From NCBI RefSeq assembly GCF_008801405.1, contig NZ_VZPV01000005.1, forward strand, positions 1-64,000: a stretch of 64,000 bases of DNA. Direction: 5' to 3'. Below the pieces are notes generated by a model, which did no database searches, was not told the DNA's origin, and worked only from the letters and a program-made list of their open reading frames with translations. This document shows positions 24,014-32,760 of this stretch, piece by piece; the stretch's first letter is position 1; every line of letters begins with the position of its first letter. The translations under genes and the position numbers were made by a program. This DNA comes from Ralstonia insidiosa (GTDB taxonomy: Bacteria; Pseudomonadota; Gammaproteobacteria; Burkholderiales; Burkholderiaceae).

Positions 24014-27000
24014 TTAGTGCTGACCTGAGGGCACGGGCAATGCGCCATCCAGGTCCAGATCACGATCGGGTGCATCTTCCGCACGCTGGCCGCGGCGCGT
24101 GGCCAGCGTGCGCAGCAGCACATAGAACACCGGCGTGAGGAACAGGCCGAACAGCGTCACCCCCAGCATCCCCGCGAACACGGCCACACCCATGGCATGA
24201 CGCATTTCCGCACCGGCGCCGGTCGACACCACCAGGGGCACCACACCCATGATGAAGGCGATGGACGTCATCAGAATCGGGCGCAGACGCAGGCGGCAGG
24301 CCTCGATGGCGGCTTCCACGATGGAGCGTCCTTGCAGTTCAAGCTCGCGGGCAAATTCGACAATCAGGATCGCGTTCTTGCACGCCAGCCCCACCAGCAC
24401 CACCAAACCGATCTGCGTGAAGATGTTGTTGTCGCCATGCGAGAGCCACACACCCAGCATGGCGGCAAACAGGCTCATCGGCACGATCAGGATCACGGCC
24501 AGCGGCAGCGTCAGGCTTTCGTACTGCGCAGCCAGCACCAGGAACACCAGCAGCACGCAGATCGGGAAGATCCACACGGCGGAGTTACCGGCCAGGATTT
24601 GCTGATACGTCAGGTCCGTCCACTCGAAGCGCACGCCCTTGGGCAGCGTTTCATGCGCAATGCGTTCCACAGCCGCCTGTGCCTGGCCCGACGAGAAGCC
24701 CGGTGCCGGACCACCGTTGATGTCAGCCGAGGTGTAGCCGTTGTAGCGCACCACCATGTCGGGGCCAAAGCCTTGCGACACACGCAGCAGGGAAGACAGC
24801 GGCACCATGTCGCCAGCGGCGTTACGCGTCTTCAGTTGCAGGATGTCTTCTGCATGGGCGCGGAACGGCGCGTCTGCCTGCACCTTCACCTGATACGTGC
24901 GGCCGAAGCGGTTGAAGTCGTTCACGTACAGCGAGCCCAGATACACCTGCATGGTGTCGAACACGTCCGTCACCGGCACACCCAACTGCTTGGCCTTCAC
25001 GCGGTCCAGGTCGGCATTCAACTGCGGCACGTTGATCTGGTAGCTCGAGAACGACGGGCCCAGCTCAGGCGTCTGACGTGCCTTCGCCATGAAAGCCTGC
25101 GTGGCGGCAAAGAGCTGTTCGTAGCCGACCGAACCACGGTCTTCCAGTTGCAGCTTGAAGCCACCCACCGTGCCGAGGCCTTGCACCGGCGGCGGTGGAA
25201 ACACTGCTATGAACGCATCCTTGATGGCGCCGTACTGCTTGTTCAACTGGCCCGCAATCGCACCGCCCGACAGGTCGGCGCTTTTGCGCTGGTCAAACGG
25301 CTTGAGTGTGACGAACACAATGCCGGCGCTCGGGCTGTTGGTGAAGCCGTTGATCGACAGGCCCGGGAACGCCACAGCGCTTTCCACGCCGGGGTGCTTC
25401 AGGGCGATGTCCGACATGCGGCGGATCACGTCTTCCGTGCGGTCCAGCGAGGCGCCGTCCGGCAGTTGCGCAAAGCTCACCAGGTACTGCTTATCCTGCA
25501 TCGGCACGAAGCCGCCCGGCACCTTGTTGAACAGCACGGCGGTCAGTCCGATCAGTGCCAGATAGATACCGAGCATGACGGCCTTGCGACCGATCACGCG
25601 CGACGTGCTGCGGCCATACGATTCCGAAGCCGCACCAAACACGCGGTTGAACGGGCGGAAGATCCAGCCAAGGCCCTTGTCCATCACACGCGCCAGCCAA
25701 TCTTTCGGCGCGTCATGGCCCTTGAGCAGCAAGGCAGCCAGTGCCGGCGATAGCGTGAGCGAGTTGAATGCCGAGATAACGGTCGAAATTGCGATCGTCA
25801 GCGCGAATTGCTTGTAGAACTGACCGGTCAGGCCCGTCATGAAGGCCAGCGGCACGAACACGGCAATCAGCGTCAGGGCGATGGCGATGATCGGGCCGCT
25901 CACCTCACGCATGGCCTTGTAGGTGGCCTCGCGTGGTGATAACCCTTCGGCGATGTTCCGCTCGACGTTTTCCACCACCACGATGGCATCGTCCACCACG
26001 ATCCCGATCGCCAGCACCAGCCCGAAGAGGGACAGCGCGTTGATCGAGAAGCCGAACATCAGCATCAGGCCAAACGTACCGATGATGGACACCGGCACCG
26101 CCAGCAGCGGAATGATCGATGCACGCCACGTCTGCAGGAACAGGATCACCACGAGCACCACAAGCGCCACCGCTTCCAGCAATGTATGTGTGACCGCTTC
26201 GATACTCGATCGGACGAACTGCGTCGGGTCATAGACGATGCGGTAGTCGACGCCTTCGGGAAAGTCCTGCTTCAGTTCCTCCATCGTCTTGCGCACGTCA
26301 TCCGAAATCTGCAGCGCGTTGGAGCCTGGCGCCTGGAAGATCGGAATGGCCACCGCCTGCTTGTTGTCCAGCAGCGAGCGCAGGCCGTACTCCGATGCGG
26401 CCAGCTCAATGCGGGCCACGTCACGCAGGTACGTCACTGCGCCATTGGGCGAGCTCTTGAGGATGATGTCGCCGAATTCCTGCTCGGTCTTCAGACGGCC
26501 CTGTGCGTTGACGGACAGTTGCAGGTCGGTGCCCGGCACCGACGGCGAACCGCCGATCACACCGGCAGCCACCTGCACGTTCTGGTCACGGATGGCACGT
26601 ACGACTTCGTTGGCGGTCAGACCGCGCTCGGCCACCTTGTTCGGGTCGAGCCACACACGCATCGAGTAGTCACCCGAGCCGAACAGTTGCACCTGGCCGA
26701 CGCCGCTGATGCGTGCCAAGCGATCCTTGACGTTGAGCACCGCGTAGTTACGCAGGTACGTCATGTCGTAGCGGTCATTGGGCGACAGCAAGTGCACCAC
26801 CATCGTCAGGTCGGGGCTGCTCTTGATGGTGGTCACGCCCAGGCGCTGCACAACATCTGGCAGGCGCGGCAGCGCTTGCGACACGCGGTTCTGCACGAGC
26901 TGCTGTGCCTTGTCCGGATCGGTGCCCAGCTTGAAGGTGACCGTGGTGGTCATGTTGCCGTCGCTGTTGGCCTGCGACTGCATGTACAGCATGTTCTCGA

Positions 27001-27220
27001 CGCCGTTGATCTGTTCTTCGAGCGGCGAGGCGACGGTCTCGGCAATCACCTTGGGGTTGGCGCCCGGAAACTGCGCGCGCACCACCACCGAAGGCGGCAC
27101 GACCTCGGGGTATTCCGAGATCGGCAATCGCCAGATCGAGATGATCCCGATCAACAGGATCAGCGTGGAGAGCACGCCCGCAAAGATCGGGCGGTCCACG
27201 AAAAATTTAGAGAAGTTCAT
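24014..27220 (-). CDS. RND multidrug efflux inner-membrane pump, MexF/BpeF-like
   Basis: The 1068-aa HAE1-family transporter starts MNFSKFFVDRPIFAGVLSTL. RND features are LPISEYPEVVPPSVVVRAQFPGA at the first periplasmic loop, two large periplasmic domains, and TM4 with GIVVDDAIVVVENVERN carrying the proton-relay aspartate pair; FVLV/AAQYESLTLPL belongs to the second half. Close resemblance to MexF/BpeF (for example EEQINGVENMLYM) suggests substrates such as chloramphenicol, trimethoprim and quinolones, by family knowledge only. It works as a trimer with the MFP and OMF proteins. Spacing is 25 bp to the OMF gene and 28 bp to the MFP gene. Confidence 0.96.
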   Translation of the reverse strand: MNFSKFFVDRPIFAGVLSTLILLIGIISIWRLPISEYPEVVPPSVVVRAQFPGANPKVIAETVASPLEEQINGVENMLYMQSQANSDGNMTTTVTFKLGTDPDKAQQLVQNRVSQALPRLPDVVQRLGVTTIKSSPDLTMVVHLLSPNDRYDMTYLRNYAVLNVKDRLARISGVGQVQLFGSGDYSMRVWLDPNKVAERGLTANEVVRAIRDQNVQVAAGVIGGSPSVPGTDLQLSVNAQGRLKTEQEFGDIILKSSPNGAVTYLRDVARIELAASEYGLRSLLDNKQAVAIPIFQAPGSNALQISDDVRKTMEELKQDFPEGVDYRIVYDPTQFVRSSIEAVTHTLLEAVALVVLVVILFLQTWRASIIPLLAVPVSIIGTFGLMLMFGFSINALSLFGLVLAIGIVVDDAIVVVENVERNIAEGLSPREATYKAMREVSGPIIAIALTLIAVFVPLAFMTGLTGQFYKQFALTIAISTVISAFNSLTLSPALAALLLKGHDAPKDWLARVMDKGLGWIFRPFNRVFGAASESYGRSTSRVIGRKAVMLGIYLALIGLTAVLFNKVPGGFVPMQDKQYLVSFAQLPDGASLDRTEDVIRRMSDIALKHPGVESAVAFPGLSINGFTNSPSAGIVFVTLKPFDQRKSADLSGGAIAGQLNKQYGAIKDAFIAVFPPPPVQGLGTVGGFKLQLEDRGSVGYEQLFAATQAFMAKARQTPELGPSFSSYQINVPQLNADLDRVKAKQLGVPVTDVFDTMQVYLGSLYVNDFNRFGRTYQVKVQADAPFRAHAEDILQLKTRNAAGDMVPLSSLLRVSQGFGPDMVVRYNGYTSADINGGPAPGFSSGQAQAAVERIAHETLPKGVRFEWTDLTYQQILAGNSAVWIFPICVLLVFLVLAAQYESLTLPLAVILIVPMSLFAAMLGVWLSHGDNNIFTQIGLVVLVGLACKNAILIVEFARELELQGRSIVEAAIEACRLRLRPILMTSIAFIMGVVPLVVSTGAGAEMRHAMGVAVFAGMLGVTLFGLFLTPVFYVLLRTLATRRGQRAEDAPDRDLDLDGALPVPSGQH

Positions 27221-27248
27221 GGCTGTGAGCGATGAGTGTCAGTCGCAA

Positions 27249-28556
27249 TCAGGCGCGGTCGGCCGGAAGGCGTTGTGCGTTGGCTGCAGTCTTGGCGTTC
27301 GCGGGCTTGGTTTCAGCCTTGGCGGCAGGCGCAGTGGATGTGTCGGCTTTGGCCTCGGCGGGTGCGGCAGGCGCTTCAGGTTGCGCACCCGGCAGCACCA
27401 CGCGCTTGGTGACCAGGCTATCCATGGTCACCGAATTGGGTGCCACGGCATCACCCGGGCGCACGCGCTGGATGCCGTTGACGACGATGCGATCACCCGC
27501 CTTCAGACCCGACTTCACCACGCGCAGGCCGTCGATGGAGGCACCCAGCACAACCGGGCGATAGCTTGTCTTATTGGCTGCATCCACCACCAGGACGAAC
27601 TTCTTGTCCTGGTCCGTGCCGATGGCCTTGTCGCTGATGAGGATGGCGTCGTGCGGCGCGCCGGTGCTCATGCGTACGCGGGCGTACAGGCCCGGCGTGA
27701 GGCGGCCGTCGGCGTTGTCCAGCGTGGCGCGCACGCGGATCGTGCCCGAGCGCACATCCAGGCGGTTGTCGACGGACTGGATGGCGCCTTGGCGCGTGTA
27801 GCCGTCTTCATTGGCCAGGCCGATATAGACCGGTGTCTTGGTGCCCTGCGCGGCCTTGGCCGAGTACCGCAGGTAGCTCTGCTCGTCGGCATCAAACGCC
27901 ACGTACATCGGCGACACCGACACCAGCGTCGTCAGCACCGGCGCAGCACCACCGCTGGAGACCACGTTGCCCACGGTGATTTCTGCACGCGACACACGGC
28001 CTGCGACCGGCGCCACGATGTGCGTGTATTCCAGGTTCAGCTTGGCAGCATCCAGTGCGGCAGCGGCGCCTTGCAGGTTGGCCTGCGCCTCGCGTGCGGC
28101 GTTTTCTTTCTCTTCAAACTCGCGGCGGGCGATGGCGTTGTCGGCCACCAGCTTCTGCGCGCGATCGAGTTCCGATGTGGTGTAGGCCACGCGCGATTTG
28201 GCGGCGGTCAGCGCGGCTTGCGTGCGGGCGACTTCAGCCGCGTAGGGGCGCGGGTCGATGGTGAACAGCGGGTCGCCCTTCTTGACGATGCTGCCGTCCT
28301 TGAAGTGGACCGCCGTGACGGTGCCGCCCACCAGCGGACGGATCTCGACGCGCTCAACGGCTTCAATGCGGCCGGAGAATTCATCCCACTCCGCCACGTT
28401 GCGCGCGACGACGGGTGCCACATCCACTGGCGTGGCGGCGGGCGCGGCCGGTTGTTGCGAGGCGCCGGCACTGGAAACAAGGCCGTAGGTGCCCACGGCG
28501 GCAACGCCAAGCACTGCTGCAGCCGAAATGGCGATGGTGCGTTTGGACAGGCTCAT
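27249..28556 (-). CDS. Membrane fusion protein of RND efflux, MexE/BpeE-like
   Basis: The 435-aa periplasmic adaptor has N-terminal hydrophobic segment ISAAAVLGVAAVGTYGLV, barrel-sandwich/lipoyl halves (EWDEFSGRIEAVERVEIRP; YTHIVAPVAGRVSRAEI), a coiled-coil hairpin (~100-170) and beta-barrel domain, then an unusual C-terminal Ala/Pro/Lys-rich tail of ~50 residues (from PGAQPEAPAAPAE). It joins the RND pump to the outer membrane channel. There is no lipobox, so it is probably membrane-anchored by an uncleaved leader. ATG 28556 chosen because it places the hydrophobic leader at the N-terminus. Confidence 0.95.
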   Translation of the reverse strand: MSLSKRTIAISAAAVLGVAAVGTYGLVSSAGASQQPAAPAATPVDVAPVVARNVAEWDEFSGRIEAVERVEIRPLVGGTVTAVHFKDGSIVKKGDPLFTIDPRPYAAEVARTQAALTAAKSRVAYTTSELDRAQKLVADNAIARREFEEKENAAREAQANLQGAAAALDAAKLNLEYTHIVAPVAGRVSRAEITVGNVVSSGGAAPVLTTLVSVSPMYVAFDADEQSYLRYSAKAAQGTKTPVYIGLANEDGYTRQGAIQSVDNRLDVRSGTIRVRATLDNADGRLTPGLYARVRMSTGAPHDAILISDKAIGTDQDKKFVLVVDAANKTSYRPVVLGASIDGLRVVKSGLKAGDRIVVNGIQRVRPGDAVAPNSVTMDSLVTKRVVLPGAQPEAPAAPAEAKADTSTAPAAKAETKPANAKTAANAQRLPADRA

Positions 28557-28666
28557 GATGTCTCTCGATTTCGTTGGGTCAGCAAAGAGGAAAGGTTGGA
28601 AAGCGTTTGGGCCGCAGCGTAGAAACACGCGCGCGGCCTCGCACTCCGTTTCTTGTTGTTGTGGGT

Positions 28667-29749
28667 TCAGCCAGGCGTCTCCCCGGTTGCGTCAATGGAG
28701 GTTGGGGTTTTGCGATCCGCACGTGCGCGGCGTTTGCGAGGCGTCGCCGCCTGACGCGTCATGCCCAGGTGCCAGCGCAGGAAACAGGTCATCTCGTCTT
28801 GCGCGACGGCGCTCATGGCAATCGAGTCATGACAGACCTCGCTCACGCGTACGACCTGCGTGACCACGCCTGCTTCGATAAGGGCGCCGGCGTAGCGCTC
28901 GGCTTCCGTGCGCAGCAAGTCTTGCGGGGCCGTCAGCAGCAGGGCAGGGGGCAGGCCCTGCAGGCGGCGCGATTCCACCGGCGCGGCATACGGATGCACG
29001 CGCTCGGTCGGTCGGGGCAGGTACTGGCGATAGCAATCAGCGCAGACTTCGGCCGAGTTGGTGGCGTTGGCCAGGTGATCGGGGCGCACGCGCGCCATGG
29101 TCGGGTCCAGCATGGGGGCGATCAGCACCTGCGCACGCAGGTTGGGGCCGCCACGGTCACGCGCGATCATCGTCAACGCGGCCGACAGGTTGCCGCCCGC
29201 ATCGTGACCGGCCACGGCCATGCGACGGCGGTCGATGCCCCAGGCGGCGGCATGCTCCGCCATGCAGCACAGCGCGGCGTACACATCTTCGGGCGCAGCA
29301 GGGAAGGGCGCCGCCGGTGCCAGCGAGTAGCCGACCGTCACCACCACCGCAGGTAGCGTGGCCGCAAGGTGGCGCGCAGGGGCATCCGCATCGTCAATCG
29401 AACCATTCACGAAGCCGCCGCCATGCAGATACAGCACGGCTGGCTGGCGCAGCGGGGCAGCCTCGTCGGCGTGCATTTCTGGGTGGAATACGCGCAGCCG
29501 GATGCGGTTGGCGTAGCCCTGCGTCCAATAATCCTCGGCCCGCACCTCGCGTGGCAGGGCATCCCCCGGTTTTCCGGCGGGCAGTCGCTGCTCAGGCAAT
29601 GCGCATGCTGCGCTGCGCAAATGGTGATCCCGTGCAACATTGGTGGCGCCATTGGCGGAGAGCGAACGCTCCGCACGAACATCGGCTGAAGCCGGCGAGG
29701 TGGCGAGCGAGCGATCCGAAACAACCAGACGCGGTGGAGAAGAACCCAT
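28667..29749 (-). CDS. llpE: Lipase-like alpha/beta hydrolase (HSL family, LlpE-like) with Asp at the nucleophile position
   Basis: The 360-aa protein belongs to the hormone-sensitive-lipase family: oxyanion-hole motif YLHGGGFVNGS, acid loop LLTAPQDLLRTEAE and a His in SEVCHDS. In place of the usual GDSAGGN nucleophile elbow the sequence reads GHDAGGN; the codon is clearly GAT, so the serine nucleophile is replaced by aspartate. In Burkholderia the homologous gene llpE precedes the bpeEF-oprC/ceoAB-opcM efflux genes, which fits this position 110 bp upstream of the MFP gene. It is probably co-regulated with the pump by the divergent LysR gene. The protein may be inactive as an esterase or use a different chemistry. 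The Arg-rich C-terminal tail is unusual. Confidence 0.85.
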   Translation of the reverse strand: MGSSPPRLVVSDRSLATSPASADVRAERSLSANGATNVARDHHLRSAACALPEQRLPAGKPGDALPREVRAEDYWTQGYANRIRLRVFHPEMHADEAAPLRQPAVLYLHGGGFVNGSIDDADAPARHLAATLPAVVVTVGYSLAPAAPFPAAPEDVYAALCCMAEHAAAWGIDRRRMAVAGHDAGGNLSAALTMIARDRGGPNLRAQVLIAPMLDPTMARVRPDHLANATNSAEVCADCYRQYLPRPTERVHPYAAPVESRRLQGLPPALLLTAPQDLLRTEAERYAGALIEAGVVTQVVRVSEVCHDSIAMSAVAQDEMTCFLRWHLGMTRQAATPRKRRARADRKTPTSIDATGETPG

Positions 29750-30064
29750 GATGTCAGGCGGGGCTTACCTTTGCGGATAACCCGGATGTCGATGGGCTGA
29801 ATGATGGTGATTAGACGATCGCGGATAAATGCCTATAATCAGACATCACTATTAGTCACAGCCGAACAATCAAAATCCACGGTTGTGCTACAAAGTGGCA
29901 TTGCTCGAGGCCGATCTTATTGCGCTGCAAAATCCCTGCGCGCAGCAATGTTGATTAATCGAGCCAACCGGGTGCACCCCTTCAGATTCCACAGGTCCAG
30001 CGCATTGCCGTTCTGATTCCGGCAGTGCGCCCGCCCCGTGGAGTCCGACCCTCAGGAGCCGCAG
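29750..30064. promoter_or_regulatory. Divergent promoter region between the efflux operon and its LysR gene
   Basis: These 315 bp separate the start of the llpE-like gene from the lysR start. The region is AT-richer than its surroundings. A perfect TATAAT hexamer lies at 29834-29839 on the plus strand, but a good -35 partner is not evident. I looked for a MexT/BpeT-type nod box and found only a GTCGAT fragment (29788-29793) without convincing flanks. This is where the LysR protein is expected to bind. Confidence 0.5.
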
Positions 30065-31009
30065 ATGGATCGATTGCAGGCCATGCAGGTTTTCACGCGC
30101 GTTGTGGAAGCCAGCAGTTTCACCAAGGCTGCCGACAGCCTTCAGTTACCCCGCGCCACAGTGACAAACCTGGTGCAAAGCCTTGAGGCGCACCTGGGCG
30201 TGCGCCTGCTGCACCGGACCACACGCCGTGTGAATGTCACTGCTGATGGTGCGGCTTATTACGAGCGCTGCGTGCGGCTGCTCGGTGACTTGGAAGAGAC
30301 CGAAGCCGCCTTCTCACAAAGCGCATCGGGTGCACGCGGCACGCTGCGTATCGACGTGCCCGGCTCGATTGGCAAACGGTTGCTGGTGCCGCGTATCCGT
30401 GATTTTCACGACGCGTACCCTGATCTTCAGCTCGAGATCGGTATGAGCGACCGCACCGTCGACCTGGTGCAGGAAGGCGTGGATTGCGCCGTGCGTGTGG
30501 GTGAGTTGCAGGATTCCAGCCTGGTGGCGCGCCGCATCGGCCAGCTGTCGATGGTGAACTGCGCTTCGCCGGAATACCTCGCGCGGCACGGCACGCCCAC
30601 GACGCTGGAGGATCTGCAAGATCACACGGCGGTGAACTACTTCTCGCCGCGCAACGGGCGCCGCATGGATTGGGATTTCGTTATCGACGGCCAGAAGCAG
30701 ATCCACAAGGTGCGCGGCATGGTGTCCGTCAACGATGCGGAATCCGCCGTGGCGTGCGGGTTGCATGGCCTGGGCCTGATGCAGACGGCGCGCTTCCTGG
30801 TGTACGAGCACCTGATGTCGGGCGCGCTGGTGGAAGTGCTGCCGGACTACGTCTCAGAGGCATTGCCGGTGTCGGTCATCTACCCGCACAACCGCCATCT
30901 CTCGCCCAAGGTGCGGGTGTTTGTGGACTGGGTGGCGACGCTGTTTGCCGACCATCCGTGCCTGCAGTTGAAAGAAAACCCGCGGCTTCAGATTGTTAGC
31001 GCCGCCTGA
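30065..31009 (+). CDS. LysR-family transcriptional regulator, probable efflux operon regulator
   Basis: The 314-aa LysR protein has an N-terminal winged helix (MQVFTRVVEASSFTKAADSL ... RTTRRVNVTADG) and a substrate-binding domain starting GTLRIDVPGSIGKRLLVPRI. ATG 30065 has AGGAG eight bases upstream and is preferred over the GTG at 30038. Divergent location from the llpE/MFP/RND/OMF operon matches mexT, bpeT and ceoR, so it likely controls that operon. However, its closest-looking subfamily by eye (MDRLQAMQVF, DAYPDLQLEI) is the large CrgA-like group, common in Burkholderiaceae, so the assignment of target rests on gene order. Confidence 0.9.
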   Translation: MDRLQAMQVFTRVVEASSFTKAADSLQLPRATVTNLVQSLEAHLGVRLLHRTTRRVNVTADGAAYYERCVRLLGDLEETEAAFSQSASGARGTLRIDVPGSIGKRLLVPRIRDFHDAYPDLQLEIGMSDRTVDLVQEGVDCAVRVGELQDSSLVARRIGQLSMVNCASPEYLARHGTPTTLEDLQDHTAVNYFSPRNGRRMDWDFVIDGQKQIHKVRGMVSVNDAESAVACGLHGLGLMQTARFLVYEHLMSGALVEVLPDYVSEALPVSVIYPHNRHLSPKVRVFVDWVATLFADHPCLQLKENPRLQIVSAA

Positions 31010-31108
31010 ACAGTCTTTTTTCGGAAGTCACATTTATCAATCGGGAGCAACGATCTATTCTGGGTTCCAAGCGCAACACAACGAGCGCAACCGAACAAGG
31101 AAACGATC

Positions 31109-31585
31109 ATGAACTCCCGCCTCTCATCCCTCTTCTCCCGCCGCGCTGCATTGGCCCTGGTGGCTACGCTGTCGGCTTCCGCAACCCTGCTGTCGGCCCA
31201 ACCGGCCGCCGCTGCAGAGCAACCCAACTTCGATGCTCCCGCTGCCACGCAGGCTGGCCGCTTCGATCCGTACACCCAAGGCGCCGACCGCCAGGCAGAC
31301 ACCTACGGCTATCTGTCGCGCGCCGGTGACCGCTTCGACCCGTACAGCCAAGGTGCAGGCCGCCAAGCCGACACGTACGGCTATCTGTCGCGCGCTGGTG
31401 ACCGTTTCGACCCGTACAGCCAAGGCGCTGACCGCCAAGCCGATACCTACGGCTACGTAGCGTGGAAGAGCGATCGCTTTGACCCGTACAGCCAAGGCGC
31501 CGACCGCCAGGCCGATACCTACGGCTACCTGGCCTGGAATGGCGACACCAGCTACCCGAATGGCAGCACCGCATCGCGCGCTTAA
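31109..31585 (+). CDS. Small secreted protein built of four 24-residue repeats
   Basis: The 158-aa protein has a signal peptide (RRAALALVATLSASATLLSAQPAAAA) followed by four near-identical 24-residue repeats, residues 51-146, each of the form RFDPYxQGAxRQADTYGYxxxxxD. Tyr, Asp, Gln and Arg dominate; there is no cysteine and no known domain. I do not recognise a function. The repeats recall low-complexity secreted proteins of Burkholderiales; binding or structural roles in the periplasm or outside the cell are possible. It follows lysR by 99 bp with its own intrinsic terminator, so it is probably monocistronic. Confidence 0.8.
   Translation: MNSRLSSLFSRRAALALVATLSASATLLSAQPAAAAEQPNFDAPAATQAGRFDPYTQGADRQADTYGYLSRAGDRFDPYSQGAGRQADTYGYLSRAGDRFDPYSQGADRQADTYGYVAWKSDRFDPYSQGADRQADTYGYLAWNGDTSYPNGSTASRA
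31259..31546 (+). repeat. Four tandem 72-bp coding repeats
   Basis: Four in-frame copies of 72 bp encode the 24-residue repeats. Copies 1-3 are near identical in their first 54 bases (CGNTTCGACCCGTACAGCCA core); copies 3 and 4 differ from 1 and 2 at the end (AWKSD, AWNGD instead of SRAGD). The high DNA identity suggests copy number could vary between strains. Confidence 0.9.
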
Positions 31586-31616
31586 ACCGCACCCCTGATT
31601 TCTCCTCCCTTGTTGT

Positions 31617-31648
31617 GGCGTGACTGAATAGGTCACGCCTTTTTTTTT
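31617..31648 (+). terminator. Intrinsic terminator of the repeat-protein gene
   Basis: GGCGTGAC (31617-31624) pairs perfectly with GTCACGCC (31632-31639) around a 7-nt loop and is followed by nine T. Confidence 0.92.
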
Positions 31649-31659
31649 GCGCGAGCGTC

Positions 31660-31796
31660 GAGCTCAACAGTCCAAGCGTCGCGAAAAAAAAACTCGGAAC
31701 GCCGAGCTCAGAACTCCAAGCACCGAACCCGGAATCTGGAAGTCACAGAGCTCAGGACTCTGGACATGACATTCCAGGCTTCACGCGTGGAGCTCA
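31660..31796. repeat. Degenerate ~44-bp tandem repeats marked by GAGCTCA
   Basis: GAGCTCA occurs at 31660, 31704, 31748 and 31790, that is with steps of 44, 44 and 42 bp. Copies 1 and 2 share additional blocks (TCCAAGC, CGAA and a CGGAA near the end); copy 3 keeps the start (GAGCTCAG-ACTC) and copy 4 only GAGCTCAAA. The array fills the 345-bp gap between the terminator at 31648 and the next gene at 31931. No gene is visible in it. Confidence 0.55.
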
Positions 31797-31930
31797 AAGC
31801 CCGGCGTGCGGTGTTCGGAGGGTGGCGCGCAGGGCTTGGCCCTCCAGTCGCCACGCAGCGATCTCCGTGTGAGGGCAGGCGGGCTGCGCTGTCAGGGCGG
31901 CAATGCCGGGTTGAGAGTATCGTGGCAGTC

Positions 31931-32695
31931 ATGCAGACCATCGCTTTCACGTTCGATGCCGACCTGACGCCGCTTTTGCCGTCGGCCTTGCGCGGGCACA
32001 CCATTGCGCGTGCCTGGGCATCGGGCGCCACGCTCAAGCACGCCATTGAGGCGCTCGGTGTGCCGCATACGGAAATCGGCCAGGTGTTCGTCGATGGCCG
32101 TGTGGAGGTGCTCGAAACCATGCTGCCGGTGCATGGGCACGTTGTGGTGTCCGCCGTGGAACCCACGCTGCCGAGTGAGCCGCTGCACTTTCTGTGCGAC
32201 GCGCACCTGGGCGCCACCGCCCGCCTGCTGCGCATGGCTGGTTTCGATACCGCTTACGACAACAACTACGCCGACGCCGCCATCGAAGCCCTGGCGCAGG
32301 AGGAAGACTGGATCATCCTGTCGCGCGATCGCGAATTGCTCAAGCGGCGGGGTATCCGGCGTGGTGCATTTATTCGTGCGCAAGTGCCGCAAGAGCAGAT
32401 GCGTGAGATCGTGGCGCGCTTCCAACTGGCTGGTGCCGCCAAGCCGTTTTCGCGCTGCCTGGAGTGCAACGTGCCGCTGCGCATGCTGAGCGTGGAAGAG
32501 GCCGCCGCCAGCGTGCCCCCGCGTGTGCGCGAACGGCAGCGCCTGTTCAGCACCTGCGATGTCTGCCGGCGTGTCTACTGGCCGGGCTCGCACTGGATGC
32601 GCATGAATGCCGTGCTGGCCGGCATGCTGGCGCCGCAGGACGACGAGGCGCCGAACATCGAGCACATCCTGCGCAGCGGCAGCGCTGGCGCTTGA
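31931..32695 (+). CDS. Mut7-C RNase domain protein with N-terminal ubiquitin-like domain
   Basis: The 254-aa product has a ubiquitin/ThiS-like N-terminal domain (~1-85), then a Mut7-C/PIN-like RNase domain: FLCDAHLGATARLLRMAGFDT, IILSRDRELLKRRG and the zinc-ribbon pair CLECN ... CDVCRRVYWPGSHW. The aspartates in CDAHLG and SRDREL fit the PIN-type metal site. It is predicted to act on RNA in the cytoplasm; the substrate is unknown. ATG 31931 places the ubiquitin-like strand at the N-terminus; the upstream open frame (from 31766) runs through the GAGCTCA repeats and is unlikely to be coding. Confidence 0.88.
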   Translation: MQTIAFTFDADLTPLLPSALRGHTIARAWASGATLKHAIEALGVPHTEIGQVFVDGRVEVLETMLPVHGHVVVSAVEPTLPSEPLHFLCDAHLGATARLLRMAGFDTAYDNNYADAAIEALAQEEDWIILSRDRELLKRRGIRRGAFIRAQVPQEQMREIVARFQLAGAAKPFSRCLECNVPLRMLSVEEAAASVPPRVRERQRLFSTCDVCRRVYWPGSHWMRMNAVLAGMLAPQDDEAPNIEHILRSGSAGA

Positions 32696-32699
32696 ATGC

Positions 32700-32737
32700 A
32701 AAACGCCCGCCGTGTGTTATCACCGGCGGGCGTTTTT
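32700..32737. terminator. Bidirectional terminator between Mut7-C gene and ohr
   Basis: AAAACGCCCGCC (32700-32711) pairs with GGCGGGCGTTTT (32725-32736), with further GTG/CAC pairing inside. It has A's on the left and T's on the right, so it can end transcripts of both convergent genes. Confidence 0.9.
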
Positions 32738-32760
32738 ACACCACGCAATCGCTCAAACCA

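Noticed and set aside
29750..30064. MexT-type nod box for the efflux operon
   Set aside because: Only a GTCGAT fragment fits; the flanking ATCA and ACYAT elements are absent at the required spacing.
31259..31546. CRISPR-like tandem repeat
   Set aside because: Repeats are contiguous, in frame and protein-coding with no unique spacers and no cas genes nearby.
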